Shown here: positions 36,157 through 47,661 of the stretch, in pieces
Position numbering within the stretch: position 1 is the first letter of the stretch
Layout: every line of letters starts with the position of its first letter
Assembly: GCA_004335835.1 (NCBI GenBank)
Contig: RWJK01000685.1
Span: 25,266 to 89,265, forward strand
Direction: 5' to 3'
Length of the DNA stretch: 64,000 nt
Origin: Scenedesmus sp. ARA3
Taxonomy: Eukaryota; Chlorophyta; Chlorophyceae; Sphaeropleales; Scenedesmaceae
The notes under the pieces: generated by a model
Database searches by the model: none
What the model was told of the DNA's origin: nothing
What the model saw: the letters and a program-made list of their open reading frames with translations, nothing else
Made by a program: the position numbers and the translations under genes

Positions 36157-36470
36157 CGTGTGTTTTCTGATGTCTTTCTGGATCGAAAGGGCTGCGTAGC
36201 AGGTACTGATGCGAGCTGGCGTGGCTGGGCGGTGGTTTCGGTCGATAGGCGTGAGCTGGGAGCACCTGCAAGAGCAGAAGCACATACATGGTTTCATCGT
36301 AAGCATCAAGCGTGATGGATATGGTACTTCAAGAATGAAGCTGAATCAGAAGCATGCATCACGGGGGCGCCCTGCGTACCTGATGGCAAGTTGTGGATAG
36401 TGTTGATTGCACGGAGCGGAGACGATTAGTGAACAGCTGTTAGACTTGAGAGAGCCAAAGTATAAGCCAT
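36105..36470 (-). promoter_or_regulatory. 5' region of copy 3: TATA-like box, UTR intron, leader element
   Basis: A TTATACTTT-type box lies on the minus strand near 36457-36466. A UTR donor lies at 36380 (GCCATCAG|GTACGC) and an acceptor before 36265 (CTCTTGCAG). The leader element is at 36214-36241 (CCGAAACCACCGCCCAGCC in sense). Spacing from box to UTR donor (about 85-100 bp) agrees with copy 2. Confidence 0.55.
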
Positions 36471-39400
36471 CGTGTGTCCTGCTGAACTTATTTACCCGTC
36501 TTGAATGCTCCTATTGTTGTCTACAACCCACACACTCCCACTCCCACATTGGAATTCACCCACCGTCAAACTGGCACAAAACCCCATAGAACACGTTTCA
36601 ATTATCAAATATCAATGTTTTGAGGGGCTTAAGACGGTCCTACTTGCCGGTCCAACGCTTCCTCCGTCAAGGGTGACTTCGGATCCACGGCGCGGAACTT
36701 ACCTGGATAAGGTTCAATGGTTGATTGATCATGAATCTCTTCGGTTAAACAATATACAGCTACATGTAGCTGCTGTGCTCTATCGTCCAGGTGGCAGGTT
36801 TGCGTGATCAGTACGGGTGGTGACGTGGACTGCAGCAGCTGTCTGGTAGGACTCTGATACTGAACGTGAGCAACGGTTTATTGCCATGAACAAGGTAATC
36901 ACGGTAAACAAATTCATCCTCTGCAGTGCCTGGATGCTGTTAACGTGCGCAGCCTCGATTATTTGACTCAGGCTGCTGATGCGGTCACTGCAGCGGCTGG
37001 TATCTTCCAGACTTCGATTTTTTGATGGCTTGATAAGAGGTTCAAACGTGCAGTGTTTGCAGTGGCAGTAGACTGCAGCACAATCACGGCGTTTCAAATG
37101 GCGGCGGCAGCAGGGTGGGTGCTGAACTAACTAGCGGTAGAAAGCCTTACGTGAACACGCAAGTGACAACAGTGTTGCTTGTGACGGCCGTTGCAGACGG
37201 CCTTTTTGCAAGTTAGAAGACGCCAGCGTCCTTGCAACAACTGGACTATTCTGTCGGGTTGGCGTTGCGTAGTTACGCGCGTAACTTTCTTGAACAAACC
37301 TGAACAGTGAATTTCAGCTGTGAGCAGCACACTTGTGTCAAGGACGATTGGATCCGCAGCTGTCCAGTCTTGATAGGGACACCAGAAAGACACACATTCC
37401 AAAAGGGTGGGGTTCAAGGAAGAATGTTACACATATGAACTTGCTTGTACGGCCTGTGTCACAACATCACAGCCAATATACAGTGTGTTGCTTCACTTCT
37501 CTTCCATATGGCTGTGCCCTTCACCTGTGACACCACACATCAAAGCCTACACTGCCGATTCGTCACGTAACATGCAGCACGAGCTAATGCTAAGGAACCA
37601 AGTCACTGAAGGCAGCAGGACTAGCAACAACTGCACGCAGCCGGCATGCATTCAGGGCAAGCTGTGCAGCCTTGCCTATGCAGCACATGCTTAGACCCAG
37701 CACACACACATGTGGCTTCTGGCTGTGACACACCATGCATTCAGCAGTACGATGGTGAGCAGCCACCCATCGGCTCAGCTCTCCTCTGCCACAAGCTGAA
37801 AGCAATCCTGGTCACGTCTGCAGTGAGCACTGCGTGACGTGAAACCAGGAGAAAGCAGCCTGCAGCACACACACACAGGCAATGGTGAGTGCATGCACAC
37901 ACACAAGCAATGCTGACAACGCAGTACAATCTGGCATTTTGCAATGCCTGGACACATCACACACACGCTCTTACACATATACACTGCTGGACAGAAGTGC
38001 ACTCACAAATGTGTTCACTTGTGTAGCACTGCAGCCAACAAGCAACAGCCACATCACCAGGCAGTGTCTGTTTTGCACACGCTCGCATACGCTGACAGTG
38101 GGTGCGTGCTTGGCAGTTGCCTGGCTGCTGGAAGCACCAGAAGGCGGTTTGGACTCCTGCTGACCAGCAGCAGGAGCATAGTATAAAATTTCTGTTGACA
38201 ATAGACTGCCAGTAGTTCTAACCTTTCAACACCAAGGGGGGTGTAACAGGCACACACCGGCAGCCGCTTCAACACACCACACAAACGCCAAGGAATCCGA
38301 ATGAATGCACATGCTGCATGCACCCATGTGTGTCCACCAACAGCTGAGCAAGCTGTCAAGTTGGTTGATGGTAGCCACGCGGCCCACCACCTGACAAGCT
38401 AGATTAAGTTGCTTTTCAACACCACACATGCGTGCTCTATTAGGTTGATTTAGTCACACAGATCACAACTCGGCACCATCCGTGACAGGGCAGTGTGCAG
38501 AGTTGCAGGTCCCACCACAACAGACATACATAGTCACACAACCATCCCACGTTGTCGCCGCCGCCCTCACGCAACAAAACTCAAGTCATGATGAAAAACA
38601 GGCCACACTGGACTGTCCAGATTTACGGACCGAGCTGTGCTTGGAAGCCCCCACTCTACTGCTGATGAGCTGCTCATGTTCTGTGCACTGAACAACTGAC
38701 ACCAGCTGCAAACAAGCAGACTGCATGCATCCCTGTGAGTTTTGAACCTCACAGGGTGTGCACAGTACTCGCTAATGCCAAGCCTTTGTGGGGAAAACAG
38801 CTGGCTCCCAAAGATTGTGTGTGTTTTCAGAGTTATTATGTGTGTTGTATTAGTACTCGCCATGAAATAGCAGACATGAAGAGCCCTCAGATGTGCGACT
38901 GCCACAAAACAGCATGCACAGGTGTGCTCTCTTTCTCGCTGCTGTTAGAAGCTGCCCACAACAAAATGCACATGCTGTGCTGCACACACTGGAGCGCCCT
39001 GCCTTAAAAGAACAGGGTTGAAACAGTGTCGCATGTGTGTTTGTATTAGTACTCCACATGAAATAGCTGACATGAAAAGCCCTCAGATGTCCCGACTGCC
39101 ACAAAAAGCATGCACAGGCATGCTCTTTTGCTCCCTGCTGTTCAAAGCTGCCCGCCAAAAAGGCTGCATACCGTGCTGCAGACACTGCAGGGCCCTGCTG
39201 CAAAGAACAGGGATGTACCAGTGCCACATCCGTGTATGTTGGTTCATAACCGCTGTCTCTCCCACCACTCAACAAAACGTGGTCATCAGCCCTTTGCAAG
39301 CTGCAGTGCAGCTGCGCTCTGCGCCCTGTGCACTCCGCTACCCTGAAGAAAAGCAACATGCCTTTTAAATGCCTCTGAAGGCTGTTGCTGCACTCATCTA

Positions 39401-39482
39401 GGGGTTCAACAATGGTGCTGAGGATTACTTGCAGGTGCCGGAGGAGGACCCAGGGCTCTTGTTTAGGTGAGGAGTCATCTCT
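36471..39482. other. Intergenic between family copies 3 and 4
   Basis: About 3.0 kb. It contains a tandem duplication at 38839-39215. No gene is supported. Confidence 0.45.
38839..39215. repeat. Tandem duplication, ~196-bp period, two units
   Basis: The first unit starts near 38839 and the second near 39034. Both contain TATTAGTACTC, CATGAAATAG, GACATGAA-AGCCCTCAGATG, CTGCCACAAAA and GCATGCACAGG. Identity is high at the left and fades rightward. Confidence 0.85.
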
Positions 39483-40710
39483 TTAGTTGCGCTCCGCCTG
39501 GGCGTAGGCGACGGCGGAGTCGGCCTGTGCCAGCACGATGTGGCTGTTGGCTGCGCCGCTCAGTGCCTTGCTGCCAACCTGCAGGCAGCAGCAGCAGCAG
39601 AGAGGGTCAGCAGAAGTCGATGGCAGGATCGCCACACGACACTCTCGGCATGCACATGCTGAACATAAATTCATGCATATTAAGCAGGCAAGCATTGCCG
39701 GCTGGCGCTTGAATGAGAGAGGTGATGAAAGTGCCAGCTACCTTAGCAGTCAGCATGCTGAGCACTTTCAGAAGTAAAGCCGCGGCAGGACAGCAGCATG
39801 GAAGCCGAATCAAGCCCCACAACAATATCGCACATCTTTTGTGCACACATGCTTCCCAAGCAGGCACAGCAGCCACTCACCGGCTGCATGGTCACTCCCC
39901 AGGATGCAGTGCGGCTGGCACCACGCATGCTGCCGGTGCGGGTGGTCAGCAGGTTGCCGCTGATCGCCACCCTAGAGCGGCCTCCACCCCTGTTCAGTGC
40001 CAGGCTGTCAGAGGCAGCAGTAGATGAGGCACCCTCGTATGTGGAAGCATGGGACACCTGGCCCATGGTCAGGGCGGGCATAGAGGAGGGGCCGTTACCG
40101 CGGTTGGGGCCGCCACGAGTGAGATCCTGCAGCGGTGAGGCAACAGGCAGCAGCAGCAGTCAGACATGTGATGTGAGCGGCCAGCAGGCTGATGTGTGCT
40201 GCCACATACAATGCTGACTGGTCACACTTCATGATCAGGCGTGAATATTGACTGGTCTCACTTCATGATCAGGCGTGTACAGTGAAGGCATCGCGTTGTC
40301 CTGAGCTGAATGCCGTTAACACAGTTAGCATCAGTCGATGACTGGACTGCACACGCTCAGTCGAAGCCAGCAACGGGGTGCATGGACAAGTGACGTGTGG
40401 CAGCACGACCGAAGGGCAGGGCTTGCTCACCTGTGCGCTCCTGGCGCGGGGACCGGTCACCCTGTTGTTGCTGTTGACGTTGGTCTCGGTGGCATCCACA
40501 GTGGCGTAGGAGCGCTTGGAGGAAGGAGTCATCATGCGGTGCACGCCACCAAAGGCAGCGTTGGCTGTGGCCTCAGCAGTCTCTGGGGTCAGAGCAGACC
40601 TGGTGGCACTGCTGGATGACCTGGAAGGCTTGATCGTCTTGGCGCCCACATATCCGTCCTGCTGCAGCAGCAGCCTTGCAGCAAAGCTGCTGGGCAGGGA
40701 GCCTGCAGGG

Positions 40711-40752
<42 letters not shown>

Positions 40753-41158
40753 GAAGTCAAAAGAAGGCCCTGACAGTGCCTGCGGTGGTTGAAGGGACGG
40801 CACATGCAGCTTTGCCTCGAACCTTCATGATGGCAATACAGGTCAGCTGCAAGAATGGATGTAGGAAAGTGATCAGTAATGCATGCTAGCAACAAGCAGC
40901 TGCAGAGATAGTGTCAGGCCAGCATGCAGCTGCTTGCCAGCCTGGCATCTGCAGTGCTGCTGCTACTGCTGCCTGAGCCAGCACGAGTACAGTGCAATTG
41001 AACCACAGCAGTATAGGCACGCCATCGCATTGCCAAAGAGAACACAGCGCAACCACGCATGCATGCATGCATGATGCTGGGACGGTAAGCAGCTCGCACA
41101 TGCGCCCACCTGCCAGGCTGAAGAGCACCAGGAACACGGCGAGCTTCATGTTCTGCAT
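39483..41158 (-). CDS. Secreted basic protein, tandem family copy 4
   Basis: Exons 41110-41158, 40431-40702, 39881-40126, 39483-39578; 220 aa. The signal peptide is MQNMKLAVFLVLFSLAG. The mature part starts GSLPSSFAARLLLQQDGYVG and contains SRSSSSATRSALTPE, AEATANAAFGGVHRMM, TNVNSNNRVTGPRARSAQ, LTRGGPNRGNGPSSMP, SDSLALNRGGGRSRVAIS, SGNLLTTRTGSMRGASR and SHIVLAQADSAVAYAQAERN at the C-terminus. There is no Cys. Arg/Lys greatly outnumber Asp/Glu. A sense-strand CTG array (40713-40751) precedes the exon 2 acceptor, as in copies 2 and 3. It is the most upstream copy in the direction of transcription. No family name can be given. Confidence 0.85.
40713..40751 (-). repeat. CTG array (sense) before the copy 4 exon 2 acceptor
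   Basis: About 13 CAG triplets on the plus strand, with CTG in sense, followed by TTCCCTGCAG at the acceptor. Equivalent shorter arrays occur at 30685-30718 (copy 2) and 35785-35805 (copy 3). Confidence 0.9.
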
Positions 41159-41480
41159 TGTTGGATTGGTTTTGAAGCTGACTTGCGGTAGACGCGGTTG
41201 AACAAGCTGGCGTCGCTTGCGGAGGTTTCGACTGGAGGAAAGTAATCCGTGAGCACCTGCAGCATCACAAATAGGGATTAACTTGCTGATTGTTGTCTTC
41301 AGATGAGATAAAAAGACGGCACGTGCGGCTGGACATGTGGAGCATCCTGCAAGTACTCGAAGACGTAGCTCACCTGCTGGTGTGATGACTCCGTGCAAGA
41401 TCAGCGAAAGGTATTGATGTGTTTAGATAACTTAAGAGTGTGTTGATGCTATCATGTGATGGACGCAAGCTTACATAAGA
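41110..41480 (-). promoter_or_regulatory. 5' region of copy 4: leader element and UTR intron
   Basis: A UTR donor lies at 41374 (ACCAGCAG|GTGAGC) and an acceptor before 41256 (GATGCTGCAG). The leader element is at 41204-41231 (CGAAACCTCCGCAAGCGACG in sense). A weak TATA-like TTATGTAA lies near 41470. The arrangement parallels copies 2 and 3. Confidence 0.55.
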
Positions 41481-42190
41481 TGCAGACGTCGGGCAAGCTC
41501 AATGCTCCCACAGTGTCTACAACTCACAAACACTTACTCCAACCCACCAATGTCCTGGCAGCATGCAAGACACGTCAATGCGCCGTACAAACGCTTTTGA
41601 TGTCATCGAAAAGACATTTGCGGTGAACGAATGCTGTACTGTCGGCTCTAGGGCAGTCTACAATTGTTCCAGCTCAGCGACCAACTAATAGCCAGCGGCG
41701 CGCAATGCAAAAATAAGTCATAGACTCATCACAAAATGTGCATTTATGCGTTCTCTGTATGCAACAACGACAACAGGCCGTTGTGAGCGCAACATTCGAA
41801 ACTGACGTGGCACCTCCGGTCCGGTGACACCCCCCAGTACTTGGGACAGGTCACTGCAGCCGAGTGATACTTGCTGTGGTCATGCTGCCGAGTCAAGGCA
41901 AAGAGGTGCAAAGCCACCAGATTTTGGCAGGCATGCACACATGCTCAGCACATTGCAGGGCATGGGTGCCTCCACAAGCAGGCCCTGAGGGTGTTAAAAG
42001 CACTGCTGAGCTGAGCAGCAGGAGCAGGTACCATGTGCAGGCACAAGGTGAACACGTACAATGATAACACTCAGCTTGCACCACTCCAGCAAGCGTATAC
42101 GTACATTGCTGCTGGCACACAGTTGCCTGTGCTCTACAACGATGCTGCTGCTCGCAGGCTGCTGTCAGCTGCACTGCGGCCGCCCCAACT
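41481..42190. other. Intergenic between copy 4 and the RZ-finger gene
   Basis: About 700 bp between two minus-strand genes. It should hold the end of the copy 4 promoter and the 3' UTR of the RZ-finger gene. Nothing else is recognised. Confidence 0.45.
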
Positions 42191-43278
42191 TTATATCCTG
42201 CCACGCAACAGCTTCACCACAGCAGCAGTATGCCCCAGCAGCAGCCCCTCTGGAAACACTTCATCCAGCAGCTGCTCTGCTGCAGCCCTGCTGCTGCCCA
42301 TCTGGCGCCACGGCCAGCGGCAGCATGCTGCATTGCAGCAGTACACACTCAGCGGCACATCTGCAGCTAGCCGCTGCTCCTGCTGGCCAGCCCCTGCTGC
42401 ATCAGCATGCCTTAGAAAGCGCAGCATCAGCCGCCGCAGCACAGCAGCAAACGCCGCAGCTGGCAGCACCCGCTCAGCTGACCTGCCGCCTGCACTACTG
42501 CTACTACTGGTAGTATCAGCTGCCCTGATGCCAGTGCAGCCTCGACCTGCTGGTGACACCAGCCCAACAGCTTGCAGCCCCTGCTGCTCAAGCTGTTTCG
42601 TCAAGTTCTGGCTGTAGCAGGGACTGATGCTGTCTTCAATATGCATTGCTGCAGCCACTGCATTCTCCACTGCTTCATACGCTGCCACCAGCTGCTGCAG
42701 CTGCAGCTGCCCCAGCATCTGGCAACCCAGCAGCAGCTGCTTGCAAGCGCCGTCAGGCACCCAGGCCGCAACATATGCCGCAGCACTGCTGCTAGGACTG
42801 CCGCCTGTCTTGCGTACAAAGGACAGCAGCACTTCCAAGTGTACTAGCAGGCAAGCATGTGAGCTGCTAGGTGGCAGCTGTTGCAGCAGCGCTGCTGCTG
42901 CATCTGCTGCCTGCTCTGCTGCCATCTCCTGCTGAGGCACCCACTGCTCCACCTCATGCAGCAGCGTGAACTCAGCAAGAAATGCTTCGCCTTGAAACAC
43001 AAAGCCCTGCAAGCTGGATGAGCTGGCATCCAGCAGGCACTTGCCTGACACCAAACTGCCATGCAGCAGCTGCTCCACTGCCGCCAGGTCAAAACTGATG
43101 GTTTGACCAGCAGCATAGTCAAGGCCAGGCCAGGCCAAGCTGCTGCCTGGTGATGCTAGCTGCTGCTGCAGCTGCTGGAGAGCTGCTGAGAAGTCCACAA
43201 CATCTGATTGCTGTGCCAGCTGCACTGGCTTTGTGGCCAAGGGTTCCTGACTGAGCCGTGTATGTGCACCCCCTTGAA

Positions 43279-43323
<45 letters not shown>

Positions 43324-45620
43324 TTGCCACCTCTTGTAGCGGTTGTTGCTGCTGCGCAGCTGCAAGCAGGAATGCATTCTGCCTCTGTGCTAGCTCCGCC
43401 AGCACTGCTGCCAGCAGACGGCCCTCGTCACGAGTTGACAGGCAGGCAACTGCAGCTGGCGCCGTGAGAGCCTCCATCGAAGGCACAACAACATCTCTGC
43501 ACTCGTGCCTGGTGACTGCGGGGTCCAAGCCGGCACAAACTGCTCGCCGTGCTGCACTGACAGCACCATGCTGCTGCTGCCCTTGCCAGCAGCCTCTGTC
43601 GCTGCTGCTGCCGCTGATGCTACAGCATGTGCTGCTAGCTGCTTCAGCAGATCCACAAGCGGCACAGACCTGGCAGTGGCACGGCTGAGAGAGCCGCTGC
43701 AGCGCTGCCTGAATGCACGTTCAAAGCTCACCAGAGTGTGCAGGTGCGGCAGCAGCTGCATGCGCTGCTGCTGCAGCTCCTGAAGCACTGCCAGCGTCAC
43801 TGGGTAGCGCTGCGCATTGCTGGCATTTGACCAAAAGTGTGCTGTTAGCGCATCGAGCGAAGGAGCTGCAATAGACCTGAACAGTGTTGGCAGGTGCTGG
43901 ACCCGATACGTTGCATCTGCTGACACATCCAGCACCTCCTGCACTGCACACTCGATGTAGAGTTGCGCTCCTGCAGCTGCTGTTGCTGCTGCTCCTGCAG
44001 CTGCACCTGCTGCCGACTGGCGTGCTCCCAGCAGCTGCTGCAGAGCGCGTGCAGGGTTCTGGATGAAGGGCCCAGCAATCTGCTGGAACCGCTCTTCCCA
44101 TGCCAGCCTGCCTGCCTCTGTGCGCAGGTCGAACACTGTGCTGCTGCTGCTGCTGCCAGACGCCGGCGTGAACATGGCATGCAGTACACCGTGCACAACT
44201 GCCAGCAGCTGCTCCTCTGTTGCCTGGCAGGATCGCAGCAGCAGCTGCCACTGCTGCAGCAGGATCTGTTCTACAATCTGCCATGCCGCTGCGTTGCTGG
44301 AAGCACGCAGCAGGTCCCTGAGGGCCCCAGCCGGCTGCAGCTGTGCTGCTGAGCCCACCAGCAGCGCTGCATGCACCAGCAGCCGCAGCAGCTGACAGCT
44401 GCTGGGTGTCAGGGAGCGCACTCCTGCAGATACTGCTGCAGAAAGCGCTGCAGACTCACCAGCAGACCTCGGCGTACTGCTGCTGCTGCTGCTGCTGCCG
44501 CCTGGTAGGAGTGTGCTGATGAAGCCAAGCTGCTGTTGCAGCGGCACTTGTCCTGCAGCACCAACTTGCATGTGCCCTGGTGCTGGTGTGTGGCTTTTGC
44601 CGCCCAAGGTGAATAAGCAGTTGGCAGAGGGGCAACGCTGCTCCTGGGCAGGCCTGCCACACTCTCCAATCAGGTATGGCATGCCGCAGCGGCAGCGAAA
44701 CGCTGTGGTTGCACCTGCTGCCCCTGCAATGTTGAGCAGCTGGGTGGTCTCGTCACCTGGCAGACCCAGCATGAACTGCTGCTGTGCAGCTGCAGGGTTG
44801 GTGAGGTACAGCAGCAGCGGAGCGACAAAGCTGCTGCTGCTGCTGTTGCCGCTGCCTGCTGCTGCTGTTGCTGATGCTTCCTGTGTGCCGGCTGTGGCTG
44901 ACAGCAACCCCTGCGCAAGGTGCATTGCAATTGAGCACACGTACAGCTGCTGCTGTGCAGCACCAGGGCGCAGGTGCAGCAGCGCGCCGCCTTCTGCTGC
45001 TGTTGGCGCGGCCCTGCTACTGCCAGCACTGTCAGGCAGGTGCCACCTGTTGGTTAGCAGGCTCAGCAGCAACTGCTTTGCAGGTGTTGTGCCTTGCTGC
45101 TTCTGCAGCAGCTGCACCAGCACATGGCTGATCTGCTCCATCCCTCCACCTGCATGCCTGCTGCTCTGAACACCATACGCCAGATACACCTGGCGAGTGA
45201 CTGCAGCAGGCACTGCGCTGGCAGTGGTGCTGCAGCTGGCCATCTGTTGCACCTTGCCCCTGAGCACTGCTGCTGCAGACACAGGAAAGGCTGCTGCCTG
45301 CGCCATCAGCTGCATCACCTGCTGCTGGTACTGTGGCAGCTGTGTGTATGGGTCTGGGGGCAAGGCCTGCTGCTGCTGGTCCCTGCCATCTTCTGCTGCT
45401 GCTGCTGCTGCTGCTGGCACAGCAATCAGGCCTGCAATGCAGGGCTGCAGAGGATGGCTTGGCTGCTGAGCAATTTGCTGGCAGATCAGCTGCAGCTGTG
45501 AGAAAGCCCTGTCCCCTTTCACGCGCTTCAGCAGGTACAACAGCAGGCTGTGCAACCGGTGAGGAGTGCCTCCCTGAACCGATGACAGCAGCCTGCCCAG
45601 TGCTTGCAGCATCAAGAAGC

Positions 45621-45652
<32 letters not shown>

Positions 45653-47624
45653 GTGCTGCTGCTGGTGCAGCTGCTGCTAGCACCTGCAGTGCTTGCTGCA
45701 GGCCTGCCATCGCTGCTGCTGCTACTGCTGTTGCTGCTAGCGCCTGCTGCTTCTGCTGCTGGAGCAGCAGCATCAACCACAGCACGCAAGAAAGCCACAA
45801 GGACTGCCAGCTGCACAGAAGGCAGTTGAGGCCTGCAGAGCAAGTGGCCAGCTCGCAGAATCCACTGCAGCACTGCATCAAGCACGCCACTGCAAGCACC
45901 CTGTTGTGCAGAGGTGTCGGCATTCTCTTGGCCCTGCTGCTGCTGCTGCTGGCTGGCGTGCTTTGTATCTTCCTGCGGCTTTTGAAAAGGCGTTGCTGCA
46001 AACCAGCACTGCTGCACTGCCAGTGCCAGCAGTGCCACTGCAGGGTCATCAGGCCCAACCTCCAAGGCCTGCATGCTGTTGTGCAAGCTGCTCCAGACAG
46101 GGCAGCAGCTCAGCTGCAGCTGCTGATCACGGCCTAGCAGCTGAACATTGTCTAAAAGCTGCTGCCACCCGTGTGGCTCCTGTGAGTAGCTAGACAGCTG
46201 CAGCAGCTGCGCAAGGTGTGGTAGGACAGCTGCACTGCAGCAGCTGCCAAGCAGGCTGTCTGTTATAACTTGCAGAAGCTCCGGCTGCGCTGCTGCTGCT
46301 GCTGTTGCTGCTGATGCGTCTGCTGTGCCTGTGGCACTGCAAGCAGCAGCGGGTGATGCTACTGCTGGTGCAGCCTGCTTAGCCGCCATGGCTTGGATGG
46401 TCAACCCAAGCAGCCAGGCAACAAACCTGACATGGCAGCTGCTGCCGCTGCTGCTGCTGCTGCTGCTGCCACCAGGGCTGCACTGGCCAGCTGGCACCAG
46501 CAGCAGCTGCTGCGCTGCATCAGGCACAGCTTGCAGGACTGCAGCGTCAGACAAGATGCCCATGTGGCTGCACAAATGACCAGCCAGCCGCCCCAGCTGC
46601 TGCTCAGTGACTGCCTCACAATCGGGCCGTGCGTCTGCGCCTGCAGCTGCTGCTGCTGCTGCTGCTGCCACCAGTGAGCAATGCTCAGCAGATGCCTCTG
46701 CTAGACGCAGCAGCACTGCCAAGTTCTGTAGCAATGCCCGGCTGCTAGGCGGCAGCCACACCTGCAGTGCTGCAGCCTGTTGCAACACCTCACTGCAGCT
46801 GCTGCACCAGGCTGCCAAGCCGCCAAGTGCTGACATCGCTGGTCGCGTTGGCAGCAGCGCTTGGTACACGGACTCGACCAGTGCGTCCAAGCTGCATGCT
46901 GCACTGCCAGCTGCAGGCTGTGAGGATGTTGCACTGCTGCTTGCATTCTGCTGTGCATGATCAGCCCCCACTGCTGCTGCTGCTGCTGCTGCCATCTTGC
47001 ACAGGCTTGCTAGGGCCTCAAGCTGCGGTCTATGCTGCTCAACCAGCAGGTGCCACAGCACTGGATGCATCACACCTTGCAGCTCAGCTGCTTGCTGGCT
47101 GAGCAGCAGCTGCTGCAGCTGGTGCAGCGGTGCCTGCACTGCGCTTACACAGCCCCCACCTGCACTGCATATGCCTGCTGCTCCCTTTTGTTCATTAGCG
47201 GTTTCGGCTAATGATAGCAGCAGCAGGTCATGACTGTAGCTGTCAATGTGCTGACTCAGCAAGTCTGCCAGCCTGGCATCACCCAATGCTTCAGCCATCA
47301 AGCTGTCCAAGCGGTACTGCAGCTGGACCAACGCGCTGCTGCTGCTGCTGCTGTCAGTGTAGCGCGCTTCGACCAAGCTGTGTGGCCCAGTGCCTTCAAG
47401 CATGCTGCCCACCGGCTGCCCAGTAGAAAGGCTGTCGTTTGCGTCTGGCATGCATACATCCGCATTGTCACTGGCAGCAGCAGCAGCAGATGCGCAGCCT
47501 GCCAGCAGCTGTTCCAGCTGCAGCAGCTCTGCAAATCTGTTGCAGCTGGCCTGCATGCGCTGGTAGCATAGGCCGCTGATTGGCAGCTTCAGCACCAGCG
47601 GCTGCAGAAGCTGCACGGTGCCAA

Positions 47625-47661
<37 letters not shown>

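Noticed and set aside
24637..41158. Array as a CRISPR-like or transposon repeat
   Set aside because: Repeats are spliced paralogous genes with signal peptides 5 kb apart; there are no direct-repeat/spacer units, terminal repeats or transposase.
42033..46677. Many plus-strand frames opposite the RZ-finger gene
   Set aside because: They are reverse readings of poly-Gln/Ala coding sequence; the RZ finger motif fixes the minus strand as coding.
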